From Petrosia ficiformis (taxonomy: Eukaryota > Porifera > Demospongiae > Haplosclerida > Petrosiidae), in contig OX345649.1 of NCBI GenBank assembly GCA_947044365.1, forward strand, positions 1,668,430 through 1,732,429: a DNA stretch of 64,000 nt. The letters run 5' to 3'. Positions 1-11,804 of the stretch are shown here, piece after piece (the first letter of the stretch is position 1; each line of letters begins with the position of its first letter). The notes below the pieces were generated by a model that was not told the origin of the DNA, did not search any database, and saw nothing but the letters and a program-made list of their open reading frames with translations. Position numbers and translations under genes: made by a program.

Positions 1-770
1 ATCCTCCCTGTTCATTTTTGCGTATGTCAAATTTTAATCTATAGATTCATTACTGCATGAGCTACAGTATAATCATGTATTAACCTAATGACATTAAACT
101 ATATACTATATCACATCCTAATTTTGAGGTCTTCGTAAATATGAACTGAGTTTATTAGGGAATGAATTTTGTTTTGGTATACAGTGGAACCCTCTATTCC
201 AGACACCCTTGGGACAAATATAAGCGTCCTCATTACTGAGGTGTCCCTATTTTATGGGTGAATTTATACTATAAAGCACAGTTTGGGATATCTGTAAGTG
301 TTCTCAATACAGGGGTGTCCTCAAATCAGGATGTCTTCAACAGAGGGGTTTCACTGTAGACTATTTACTAATATTTGAATCATTATTCACTCCAGGGCAA
401 TTAATGCAATGTCTAATTTCTATATAGTATCATAATTATAATCCAAAATTAACATAGCTTAAGGTGAAATGTTTTTCGATTCCTAAAGGAACTAAGAGTA
501 ATTATTCATTTTTGAGGCAAGTGCTTAATGATTACGTTCAGTAATTGCCCTCATATGAATCTGCTTTTATTTCCCAGTTTAAAGTGAAAGTGTGAAACAA
601 ACTGCACAGTTAATTAATAGCTTAACTATGGGTCTTGGATCCCAACTTTGAACATGTCCAATATAATGAAGTGGTCATTATTATCACTTAAACTTAAAGA
701 CCACTAAACCAAACAAGAGTAAACATTTTGAATTATATTATATAGTATTCTCATTTCTAACTACTTCCAG
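1..770. other. 5' flank or intron of the receptor kinase gene
   Basis: No coding exon is recognised before the acceptor at 769-770. The only clear structure is the small inverted-repeat element at 182-356. The exon at 771 opens in mid-protein with no signal peptide, so this stretch is probably intron and the gene's first exon(s) lie upstream of the window or are too short to recognise here. Confidence 0.5.
182..356. mobile_element. MITE with CAGTGGAACC termini, TA duplication
   Basis: A 175-bp element begins CAGTGGAACC and ends GGTTTCACTG, inverted with one mismatch, and is flanked by TA on both sides. The interior alternates imperfect motifs about 'gtgtcc' and contains no ORF. This is the form of a non-autonomous TA-inserting DNA transposon. 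The superfamily is not certain. Confidence 0.6.
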
Positions 771-3700
771 GGAATGTTGACTGTCAGCATATATGTGTTT
801 GATGATCTCACTGTTGTTAGTGGTACTTCAGATTACAGACAGAATTACATTGATGACATTCAAGTGGATATTGAATTTGGTATAACTGATGGAATAGGCT
901 CTCCAATTACTTACAATGGAGAGAATGGTGTTATATCCATGAGTTTTGGATATGGTATTCGCTGTGCTGAAGGATACACCGGCAATGATTGTTCTACACT
1001 TTCTCCAATGGATTGTTCTGCTTGCAACACAACAACTGAGTGCCCTACTGAAGGTATATAATATGTTTAGATGTGCAACACATTTACGCCGTAATATTAA
1101 AAGGTGTCTTAGACAAGTGCATAATGAATGGTGGGTGAATAAAGCAAAACAAATGCAAGATCTAGCTGATAAGAATAACCAAAAGGCTTTTTTGTAAGCT
1201 GCTTTGACAACTTAGCCTCCTTACTGGTAATTCTTAAAATTGAACCATTGCAACTGAGAAGTAGTATCTAATCCATCCACATCCACCATGTCCAGCTACC
1301 TTGCCATTTTTCTGTTTAGTAATGTGGCTTCTTGAAGAGTTAGAGGAGATGCAATGTTTTCTAAAATCCTATTTGGCAAACTAGCTGTAGACATGTGCAC
1401 TGCTGAATCTCTATTTTGTAGCCACTCAAAATACTGCTGTCATATAAGGAAAATATTATCTTAGTTACACATGCTTAGCCTTGAACCTTGCTCATGGACC
1501 ATCTGCACCAGTTGATACGAGTAGTAATACTTTTACTGTCCTTGTGCAAAGTACATTACACATTATTTGGATATATTAGAGGATGGACAGATGGATATAT
1601 GTTTGCAGTGGTGCATAAGATTAGGGCATTAAAAGGGAATTACGAACAAGAGATTATAATTATAATAATTATTATACATAATGTAAACTTGAACTTTATA
1701 GTATTTATTTCAAACTCAATTTGTTTCCAGCTTCTCCTGTGGTACAACGCATTTCTGAAGCTATTTCAATAGGGGTTAAAACCAGGAACATTACACTGGA
1801 GTTCCAGATATCAGGAGATGTTCCTCGTGTACCCCTAGAAGGAATACATTGGTACTTGCAAAGAGATACCACGAGTGAAATCATAGGTGATTCTAGACAT
1901 GTGTTTTCTTATGATCGCAGATCTTTGACATTGATTGATCTGGAATTGAATGATGAGGGAAATTATACAATGAATGCTACTAATATCATTGGTACTGGAT
2001 CTGATATGATTTACCTGGATGTAGAAAGTGAGTTATCATCTATTTCTTCATGTCGCAATCAAAGCATGTCCCAATCATTTCCTCCTTTTTGGTCCCCATC
2101 TCTGTGTGTTTATGTCTCTGTATGACAGTCTGTCTGTCTGTGTACCTGTCTCTCTTTCTGTATCGGTCTGTCCCTCCCTTCCTCCCTTCCTCCCTTAATT
2201 ATTGTCTTGTTTTCCTTGCTGTAGTTTCTCCTGTAATCACAAATATTTCTTGTGTTGTTGATCAAGTAATAGGTCAAGATGCTATTTTCCAATGTATAGC
2301 AGTATCAGAACCTGTGCATATCACCAATTGGACATTTAATGGAAATCCCCTCTCTAACTCTGACAAATATCTCATTCAGGTCTGTGAATATCAGAATATG
2401 ATGGTGAATATTTAAGTTTCTATTATACGAGTGTACAATTATTGGTATTGAAAATTTGGATATTAATGATTTAAGTTGTAGTGTTAATTGAAATTGTACT
2501 GAAAGAAAGTTGCAATGAAGTGTAGTTTACTAGTTTAATGTTAGTTAATTAATACTTCTTTACAAGCTAAGAATGTAAAAGAGATGCATTTCCATTTGTA
2601 TATATTATTAGTTATTACTTCATCCTAATACCAACTCCTCTTGATGAGTTTTTTGAATACTGTGTAGATGATGAACCATACGTAATTGCCACATGAACAA
2701 ATATTTAAAGATTTTCAACATTACAAATAATCAGGATTAATCAATTAGTCACACACGCCCCTAATAAATTCAATTCATTATTTCTCAGGGTACTGATACC
2801 ACTCAAAGTATACTGACCGTATATAATGTGAGCCTCGTAGATGAAGGGATGTACACTTGTATAACTCATAATATACATGGGAACGACTCTGCTACTGCTG
2901 AACTTAGAGTTCAAGGTATGTGGAACACCCTGTTACAAAGAAACATGTTTTGTAGCCTGAAGATGAACAAGGTACATGTACCTGACAAGACACAACATTT
3001 AATACGTGTGTTCTTGGTTACAAAATGAAAGTATCTTTTTACTCATGGGATATGTTGCAACATTGAAACAGTCAATATGCACAACTGAAATATACATTAC
3101 ATGTATTCCATATTTCAGTCAGTGTTCCTTAGTAATACAGTTGAACTATTTGTGACCTAATTCTCAAAAGGGATACTGTCCCACAAAATCACTTTGATTG
3201 CGGAATGCTTACTTTCAATCGCCATTCTGTACAGTAAGTCAATGAAATGTGGTATTCAGGAAGAGCTATTATCAAGCTCTTATTAGATACTGAATGTTAT
3301 TGACATTATACAAAATGGCAGAATGACAAGTGATTAAATGTAAGCATTTAATCAACATTATTTTGTCCCATGGGAAAGTGGTCTCTTTGAAAATTAAGTC
3401 ACATTTTATTGTTTCTGTCAATAAATATTGGGAATGATTGTTTTCCAAGTTATCACAGCAATTCAAATTATTTTATAAATGGTGTATCATGAAGCTGGAG
3501 AGGTAATAGCAATACACTAAATATGCTGAAAAAATAGTATTATGGTCCACATCACATAATTAAGTGTTGTGACAATCTGTTATGCCTACTTCTCATTTCA
3601 CAATAGCTAGCCCCTCTCTTTAATTTCAATAGACATTGATATTTGATTATACTTATACTAACATCACCACAGTAATGAGTAATCATGCCTAATAATTCAT

Positions 3701-6637
3701 TTTAATTATTATTATGATATGACTTATAACTTCCAATAGTTCCTCCAGTAATTACACAAGAACCACAAGACGTTATTCTATTAGTCACCACAACTGCCTA
3801 CTTCAGTTGCTGTGCCACAGGAGTCCCAAGTCCCTCAATCACATGGCTGAAAGAAGATGTTTCGTTTTCAAGTGATGACCGAGTCACCATGTTTCAAAAT
3901 GGTTTATGTGGTACCCTTCGTATCAGTAATATTACACTAACTGATACAGCAGATTATACATGCGTGGCTAGTAATACATTGGTTGAACCACTGTCTGTGA
4001 ATAGCTCTGACGTATCACTTACTGTGAATTGTAAGTTAGACATCAGTGATACAGTTGTATTTCTTATCAAGAATTAAATATGTATTTATCATCAATAACT
4101 TCAAAGACACCTATTCTTGAATAGTTGAGTTACCACAGTATAGTACTTAGCATCAGTTATGATGACCAAACAATTAGGTCCATTAATTTGAGTATAATTA
4201 CATGTACATGTACTTTATAAGCTCTATAACATCCTTTCCATCACTACTACATTTATGTTTGTGTAGATCCTCCAGAGGTTTATCCATTCACTCAACGTCA
4301 ATACACAAAGAATGAATCTGATCAATTCATACTGGAATGCAAATCATTTGGTGTACCTCTACCAATATTATACTGGATACCATCTAGATTGAGGACACTA
4401 CTAAATGATAGTGAACAGTTACTGTTTCCTAGTCAATTACCACAATTCTTTAACAATATAGAGGGTTTTAACAATAGTAGGTTCTTTGACCTATCCAACC
4501 AATGTCTATCAATGGAACCCAAATCTAAAAATAACAGTAATGTACATGTAGGTAGTAATAATAGTTCTCAGTATACTGATTGTTCTGTGTCTGGATCTCT
4601 TTGTCCTGTTTCCTGTGCATTGGATATATTTAATCGCATTGGAGTGGATGAGATGGATAGATATATTATTATATCTCATCTCACTATATGTAATCTTGAG
4701 AAAATAGATGAATTGTCTTATACTTGCTTTGCTGTGAACAACATTTCTAATGTGATCAATACAGCAGAAGCAACTTATGCTAACCTTATTGTACAAGGTA
4801 TGTTATAATTATAATCTCTTCTTTGTTTATCTTTGTTTTAATTTTGTTTTTTTTTTCTTGTCTATTCGCTTTCTTTTTTTCATTTCTCAGTTCCTCCTCG
4901 TGTATTAATAGACACAGATAATCCACTAGGTGTGGTCAATCAGTCAGTTACTCTCACATTCAGTATTGTAGATGCCTTCCCACAAGTAATATTGGGCAAC
5001 ATTCAATGGATGTTTAATGACACAGTGATAAATAACTTCACAGAGCCCTTGTTACTAGAACATATATTCTCTCCTGATTTACTTAGTCTAACACTTACTA
5101 ATGTTCAACATAGTGATCAAGGGTACTATTCTCTCACTGCTACTAATGAAGCTGGTACTAATACTGCATCTATCTTCCTAGAAGTTGAAGGTAATGTATT
5201 AATATTTAGAGTAATACATTCATTAGTACATTCTTCTCATACATGTATACTGTTTATTCATTTACTTGTTTCCTTTTTTCAGCTGCCCCTGTAATTATTA
5301 CATCTCCGATTAATGAATCACAGTTAGAAGGGAATGATGTCATGTTTGAATGTCAAGCTATTGCTGAACCAATACATTCAGTTGAATGGATGTTTAAAAA
5401 TCAATTATTAGACACTGAGAGTAACAAGTATTCAATAGATTCCACTGGTGAACTGACTATATCTAATGTACAGTTAAATGATACAGGACTATACACTTGT
5501 ACTGTTAGTAATATTCATGGAAATGCATCAGCATCAGCTAATCTCACTGTACAAGGTTAGATTATTTTATCGTTGCTATTTGATAAGCTCATTGTTTCTT
5601 TATGTATTAGTTATAGCACCCTATACAGAGCAATACATGTTTTTATGTAGCATGAGGATGGGGCAATAAAGGTAGAGATTACATAATGCACAAGCGAAGT
5701 GAGCGTATTATAAAACACGTATTGTACTCTAAAGGGTGCTATAAGTGTTTTAATGCATACTGACTTAATTAATGCACATGTGCATTACGTGAACATAATT
5801 GTAATCAGAAAGAATGACACTACTTTATACAAAGAAAGCCAGTTTAATGCACAGATGCTCCAGTTATTGTTGTAGAAAGCATTTATCCTGACCTTTACCT
5901 TTAGTACTGGTGGAATAAATCTGTAGCTTAGATTAATCTGTTGTAGAGAACCAAAATATTCCCTTACAATGCCTTACGGCTGCTCCTCATTTACATCTCA
6001 CTAGAACTGCTTTTCATCTCCAAACAGTTTTCTCATGTGGCAGTGGAGGTGTGATCATTTGTGCGATAGCAATTTTAGCTATTGCTATCATGATAGTAAC
6101 TATTTTGATTATGATAGTCACTATCACTACTATATCACTCAACCCTAACACACACACACACACACACACGTGCGCACACAAACAGTAATCTCCATTATAT
6201 ATGCACAACAAAGTTGGAATAGTACTGGTACAGGGGGTTAACATACACATGCAGGAGCCAAAATTAAATAAACAATTCCATATAACCCTACATCAGTACA
6301 ACTCTTTGTCTTTTCCTTTATAGCAGTCTAGATACTTATGTAGGGTTATATGGAAATGGGCTATTATTTTAGGGGCCTATGTAAACCTTCTGTGCAAGTA
6401 CCATCTTGACCTTTTTTGCATACTTCGGGTTCTGATGTCCCTACATCTTCTTTAATTTTTATTGAAAATGTTTTTTCATTATTTTTATATAAAATATAAT
6501 TATATAGAGAAGGTAAGCGTTGTTTTCTTGTATTCTGTTTTCTTGTATTCTGTTTCGACGACAGGTTTTATATCTGACCACAGGGTGCTATATCTGATAT
6601 ATAAACCTGTGGTTTACTTTGATGTTTCGCCATATCG

Positions 6638-6689
<52 letters not shown>

Positions 6690-8957
6690 GTACATTTATA
6701 TATATATTGTAGCACTTCTATTGTTCACTGATGATTTGATCTTATGATTATATATATAGTAAAAATATTTTGTTTGATTAGATTTACAATATTATTATAA
6801 AACAGAAATATCTGTTACAAATGTACAGTTTTTCTATAGTGTTTTCCTCTCCTATAGCAACCTCTGAAGTGTTTTCCTCCCCTATACCAACCTCCTCTGA
6901 CTCTCCCACAGGCTCTCAATCAGGTATATAATATATAATATACAAGTATTATACTGTTTTTTTAATAAATGAGCTGTTTTTTGATCTCTCTGTCTCCCAG
7001 GTCTTGATGAATCCTTTGTAATCACTATTACAGTAACAGTATCAATAGTTATTATAGTGTTTATTAGTGCAGTGCTGTTGGTGATATCATTGTTTGTATT
7101 AAAGCGTAAGAGAAATAAAAGTCGACCTGAAGCACAGTAAGTATTGTGACAAATCAGTTATTGTAGTGCATGCAGAAATATAGTGATAACTAATAACTTA
7201 TAATTTTTACATCCATAGAAGTGTTATGATGAGCGATTTGAATAGTACAGTGTACAGAAATGGTATGAACACTATTGAATTATACGTATTCATTGGCATA
7301 ACGTTTGTCAACTGTGTTTGTAATTAGAGGATTTTGTTGCGGAAAAGAGGGATAAAGTTATTCAAAGGATTCTTCAAAATAGAGTTGGAACAAAAGTCGA
7401 TTTAGAGGAGCTCTATAGCAATTTGATTCCTTCATCAAGACTACAAATAATTGAAAAGATTGGTCAAGGTGAAGAGTGAACATGTAGTCCTGTAAATGTC
7501 CATTCTTTATTTTGATGACATGTACATGTAATTCTTTACTAGTACACATCTATAGGAAACTAGGAACAGGAATAACAAAATATAAGAAGTATATAATTAT
7601 TGTGAATATGAGGATACATGATATCTGTGTAAATTATAATGAGGATATGTACATTTGATGTGATAATAGTGTATGCCTAAATGGTGTTAACCTCAGCCTT
7701 CTTGGCTTTACCATTTCTATAGTACAATAGTTTTTATAAGACCTTTTTTGTCTCTAGTACCAGTATATTTATAAGGAATGCAACATCATTATTGATCATC
7801 CATGATTTGATATGAAATGTTTAGATATTACTATTCATCAAGCGTCTTTTACAGGTGAATTTGGTATTGTATATCGTGCACTACTCACTCTTGAATCTGG
7901 TATCCCACAAGCAGTAGCAGTTAAAACACTCAAAGGTTTATTTATTTGTGAAATTGTGTGTATTTTGACGATTATCTCAATTTCTTTAATACACAGGAGC
8001 ATTCACTAAATCTGATGTTCATGATATTATGCGAGAGAGTTTAAAGATGAAATTTTTTAATCATTTAAATGTTTTATCTCTTATTGGCATCAGTGTTGAT
8101 CATGGAGATGCTCCATGTATTGTAATGCCTTTCATGAATGAAGGCAGTCTTCTGTCTTATTTAAAGAGAGAGAGATCTAACCTGACTGTTTCAGAAAGAG
8201 CTGATGAAGATATCATTCTGGATACTAGAAAACAGCTTCTATCAATGTGTTTACAAATAGCTAATGGCATGATGTATTTAGCAGGAATGAAAATTGTACA
8301 CAGAGATCTAGCAACAAGAAATTGCATGTATGCATGTATATAATTCTTGTGATATCTACAAATTTAATTTGTTCTAATAGGATTTCATCTGATGGAATTA
8401 TAAAGGTGGCTGATTTTGGACTTGCTGAAGACATATACTGCAAAAACTACTACAGACTTATCAAAGAAGAAGACTCGGATGCACCAGTGAAACTACCTAT
8501 AAAGTGGATGGCACTGGAGAGCATTCGTGATGGGTACTTTAATGAGAAAACAGATGTGGTTAGTTAGTCACTGTAACAAATCATTTAGTCAGGTATTATG
8601 TTATTATCTTTCAGTGGTCATACGGTGTGGTATGTTGGGAGATATTTAGTCTTGGTATTATACCTTATCCTGGTCTCAGTGCAAAAGATGTAATTAGACT
8701 TCTTGGCACTGGAGAAAGACTAGACCCACCAAATAATTGTGCATGTTCTGAGGAAATGTGAGTTAGTATGAACTACATATAATTATATCCTTTAGTTAAC
8801 TTTCATTTTTAGTTACACTATCATGTTATCCTCTTGGAATGAAAGACCAGACGAGAGATATTCCTTTGCAGACCTAGTTCAGATTATAAATGAAATTATA
8901 GAACCATTGGCTGGTTATCTAGACTTCACGCAGACATTTACTGAAAAGAAGCATTAA
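771..8957 (+). CDS. Receptor tyrosine kinase with DSL/EGF-like module and six Ig-like domains (5' partial)
   Basis: Cell-surface receptor predicted to phosphorylate tyrosines after binding an unknown ligand. Exons (all GT-AG, phases agree): 771-1053, 1731-2027, 2225-2379, 2789-2915, 3740-4030, 4267-4797, 4891-5190, 5283-5555, 6858-6923, 7001-7136, 7219-7262, 7328-7468, 7855-7935, 7997-8327, 8381-8558, 8615-8757, 8813-8957, giving 1173 visible residues. Order: a Cys-containing module resembling the end of a Notch-ligand MNNL/DSL region (GIRCAEGYTGNDC); six Ig-like domains, one split by an intron (2225-2915) and one enlarged and Asn/Ser-rich (4267-4797); a Ser/Thr/Pro stalk; a TM segment (about residues 780-805) followed by KRKRNK; and a kinase from about residue 870. 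The catalytic set is intact: GQGEFGIV loop, VAVK lysine, HRDLATRN, DFG, PIKWMALE. The activation loop has YxxxYY (YCKNYY), as in insulin/Trk/ROR-type kinases. The N-terminus and signal peptide are not in the window. The exact RTK subfamily is unresolved. Confidence 0.9.
5611..5744. repeat. 134-bp hairpin element in an RTK intron
   Basis: Two arms of about 39 bp, 5611-5649 and 5706-5744, are imperfect inverted copies (TTATAGCACCCT at the left, AGGGTGCTATAA at the right). The apex contains GCGAAGTGAGCG. It lies in the intron after the sixth Ig exon and has no coding potential. Confidence 0.6.
6028..6184 (+). other. Candidate alternative or decaying transmembrane exon of the RTK
   Basis: An AG acceptor (6026-6027) opens a phase-1 frame that fits the preceding exon (ends 5555). 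It encodes CGSGGVIICAIAILAIAI followed by a further long hydrophobic stretch, then Thr/His codons from a (CA)n tract. A weak donor (CA|GTAATC) at 6185 leaves phase 2, the same phase as the normal TM exon (7001-7136), so it could join the exon at 7219. Without that donor the frame stops at 6186-6188. The stalk exon 6858 would be skipped. It may be a real alternative exon or a duplicate in decay. Confidence 0.35.
6278..6353. repeat. 76-bp hairpin MITE, CCACATAAC-family copy
   Basis: The arms CCATATAACCCTACAT and ATGTAGGGTTATATGG are perfect inverted copies of each other. The same family occurs at 9204-9280 and 15375-15462. It is intronic and non-coding. Confidence 0.65.
6639..6712. repeat. (TA)n microsatellite with TATATG variants
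   Basis: An interrupted TA dinucleotide tract inside the RTK intron between exons 5555 and 6858. Any reading frame through it is a repeat artefact. Confidence 0.8.
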
Positions 8958-9203
8958 ATTTCGACTTGAGTGTGTGAATCTTTTACTGCTAGGTTTTTTT
9001 ATAAAACATTAATATTGGACCCTTTTAGTTAGTGAATTAAAACCAAACCCTTTTAGTAAACATAAATTGTATCAGCTGTTATTAATAGTAATGAGTCATA
9101 ATTATAATTATGTGTGATCATTATTGTTATAATTATTAAAATGATGCATTCATCCTCACATGAATATTGTGGTCCTTTAGACGCAAAATTAAACTAACTA
9201 CTT

Positions 9204-9280
9204 CCACATAACCCTATATCAGTATAGATAGAGTAAAAGCAAAACACAAAGAGCTATAATTTAAGTAGGATTGTTATGTG
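9204..9280. repeat. Hairpin MITE, CCACATAAC-family copy
   Basis: Begins CCACATAACCCTATAT and ends TAGGATTGTTATGTGG. The interior is related to the copy at 15375-15462 in opposite orientation (AGAGTAAAAGCAAAACACAAAG here). Confidence 0.65.
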
Positions 9281-9965
9281 GTTTTAAACCGGGGCCCGTG
9301 GAAAGCAATTATAGGGACAGCACTGTGGGACGTAAAAACACAGAAGTTGTTATTGACATGTACCCTTATCATGGTTAAATGCAGCAAAATGATGAGCTGA
9401 TACTTAATATTTCACCAGAAACAAGTAAGCAAGCTAAATTTGAATATTCATTCAGTATAAGGAATGAAATACCAAAATGAATTATACTAATTTCTACTTT
9501 CTAGTAATGTGTAATTCATGATGGTATAAATACCAGTTGCTTTGGAGCTTACATATATTTATTCAGCTAGTTTAGAAGTATTGGATTTATTATTAAATGT
9601 TTAGTGCACATGCATGCACCATTACACTTCCATGATACTGAAAACTGTAGCAATTTTTGCAAATATTGTTGCATTGTTTTAAAGTCACTACACACAACAG
9701 TTGTTAGTAAAACTACACAAATGGAGACAAAGCTGAACTTTCTAAATTACAAGTGGAGGAGTTTAAGCAGATTGAGGATTTGATGATCTCCTTTTCACAG
9801 AGGTTATCAAAAATGTGACAGTACATATTGTACCAATATCAGGTTAGTAGTTAATGATTAATTCTACTAGTTATTACATGTAGTATTTATGATATTTCAT
9901 TTATCAGGTCGTCTTGATGGTACTCATGTGGCTGGAGAAACACTCTTCTTTATATGGTTTCTATC

Positions 9966-10115
9966 AGATGTTTTCACCAATATGTGGCTAACTGGGAAGC
10001 TGGAATATGTAGCACAAGTTGCTAATATTAACAAGCTTCCTGGGACCGACAGCTTTACATCCCCTCCGAAGGATGCAGTGACGGACACCTCCTCATTTTG
10101 AGGGTAGAACTGAGA
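9966..10115. mobile_element. SINE core fragment (headless copy of the 48172-48421 SINE)
   Basis: About 140 bp matches the left two thirds of the SINE at 48172-48421, including GGGACCGACAGCTTTACATC and CTCCGAAGGATGC. The tRNA-like head is absent here, so this is a truncated copy. Confidence 0.55.
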
Positions 10116-11343
10116 TTACATTTTCCATCAGATACATGCGAAATGGTTGTCAAAGCTCTAGTGGGTGGTAAATTCGTATTTCCAGATCGTTAGTGCTGTA
10201 TATGCTGTTGCATTTGCCAAAAACTTTAGTACACAGCTTAGTAAACGAGATGCTGATCTTTTTGGATCACAAAAACTCCCTATTCCTTCATCTTGTTTAA
10301 TTACTATGTGGGTTAAATAACAGATAAAGAGTTCATGAGCTATAGTGTTGGTCTCAATGAAGTAGATTCTGACTCTGAGGAAATATGTAATAATCTTTTC
10401 TAGAAACCTCCAGTACTACAGGGGTATGATAATAACTTGCAAAAACATAATCAATAATGATTTTGTAACACATTAGAAACTACAATTCGATCTGTAAACT
10501 GATAAGCAAAAGAATGCTGCATCTAACACAGGTGTGTATTTATATATCAGGAGTGGATCCTGGGGAGCATTAGACTCATACCCAGGCTCTTAACATAGTG
10601 GATAAAAGGAGGCTGGATTCAACTGTTCGTGCTTGCGCTAATTAACTTTTTAATTTCCCAGGTATCTAGGGATCTAGGGCATCTGGGAACTATCGTAGTC
10701 TAGATTACCTGAAAATAGTATAGTATAATAAATATGGCTAGTTTTGATCTCTGTTTCTGTACAGCACCTCAAGGATTTTTTGATCTTCATTGAAACCAGG
10801 AGCAGATCTTGGCTATGTTATTCTGTACTGTAAACTGACATACTCTTTAGTGACCATGTGTTGTATTGTACATTAATTGGTGCATGTGCAAACAGTTAAA
10901 TCCAGACTCTTTTTCTCTGCCATGTAAGAGCCTTGTTGGTAGTGCATTTGCAACTCTTTCTGTTAATGATCATGAGCTCATAGTTGTTTCAAATACTTCA
11001 GAGAAAATAAGTAAACATTCTGCCACCAAAATATGTCATGAATGATCTTTTTCTTGTAATAATTATGCACGTAAATGCATAATATACATATTTTTAGCTA
11101 CACTCATGAATAATTAATAACCTAAAATTTGCATGTGCATTTTTCAGCACAACCTCATCACAGGAGCTCTTAATATACCTTTTATTCTCTCGTGTGTTCA
11201 TTTCAACAGTTACTATACATGTAGTAACAAACAAACATCATTAAAGTTTATTAACTTTATTTCATTTCTGAGGTACTAGTGGAAATGATGTTGATACTAG
11301 TCAAGAAAATTGTATAATAGAGAAGAATCGTGCTAATCTTTGT

Positions 11344-11410
11344 CAATGATATTCTTCATATCTATAGTGGGGATGTATGTACGAAATTGTTGATAGATTT
11401 ATTTTCATAT
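11344..11410 (+). pseudogene. Broken fragment of the DEG/ENaC gene (TM1 region)
   Basis: Positions 11348-11408 match 11965-12025 of the intact channel gene except for one substitution and one inserted G, which shifts the frame. The match covers codons for the end of TM1 and IVDRFIF, and the similarity stops abruptly after it. It is a recent partial duplicate about 600 bp upstream of the functional copy. Confidence 0.85.
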
Positions 11411-11804
11411 TCCAAATTGAATGTTATAATTGACACTGTCAGACATGCAACATGATTACAGTACCCTGTTTAGATGTTTGAATTCATAAAATTATAACTA
11501 AATTACAGGTCTTACAGTAATAATAATTAGAATTTAGCTGATAATACACTTGACTAAAGCCCTTTCAGTAAGGGCCTAATAGTGCTTTAGTTAGTTAACT
11601 ATTAAGCTAACAACTAAAAGTCTAAAGGTGATCACTACTGTCATACTAAAAACAATACTTGTTTATTAGATGACAATAGTATTCATTTGCTGACCTTGTA
11701 TGAAGCTCAGCAGAATGTTTAATTAGGGCTTGAGCCACTCCCCCCTGCAAAAAATATTGCAGTGCAGTTGATTGAGGCTAAGGTGTTCGTAGTATGAACT
11801 AGAC

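Larger units (their letters stand above)
8958..11804. other. Intergenic DNA between the RTK and channel genes, with element fragments
   Basis: No intact gene is recognised in this interval. It contains the hairpin MITE 9204-9280, a SINE-like core 9966-10115, a broken DEG/ENaC fragment 11344-11410, and a degraded member of the GTGTTGTTTTAGTT MITE family ending near 11656. A 70-codon ORF at 9889-10101 overlaps the SINE-like core and is not credible as a gene. The rest (10120-11270) shows nothing I can identify. Confidence 0.55.

Noticed and set aside
4509..4796. Minus-strand 95-codon ORF
   Set aside because: Antisense shadow of the Asn/Ser-rich Ig exon of the RTK.
5858..5906. Seventh Ig exon of the RTK (acceptor then DAPVIVVESIYPDLYL)
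   Set aside because: The frame stops after 16 residues with no donor; the stalk exon at 6858 joins exon 5555 directly in phase. At best it is a relic of an Ig exon start.
9889..10101. 70-codon plus-strand ORF as a gene
   Set aside because: More than half lies over a SINE core that also occurs at 48172-48421; the rest has no recognisable domain.
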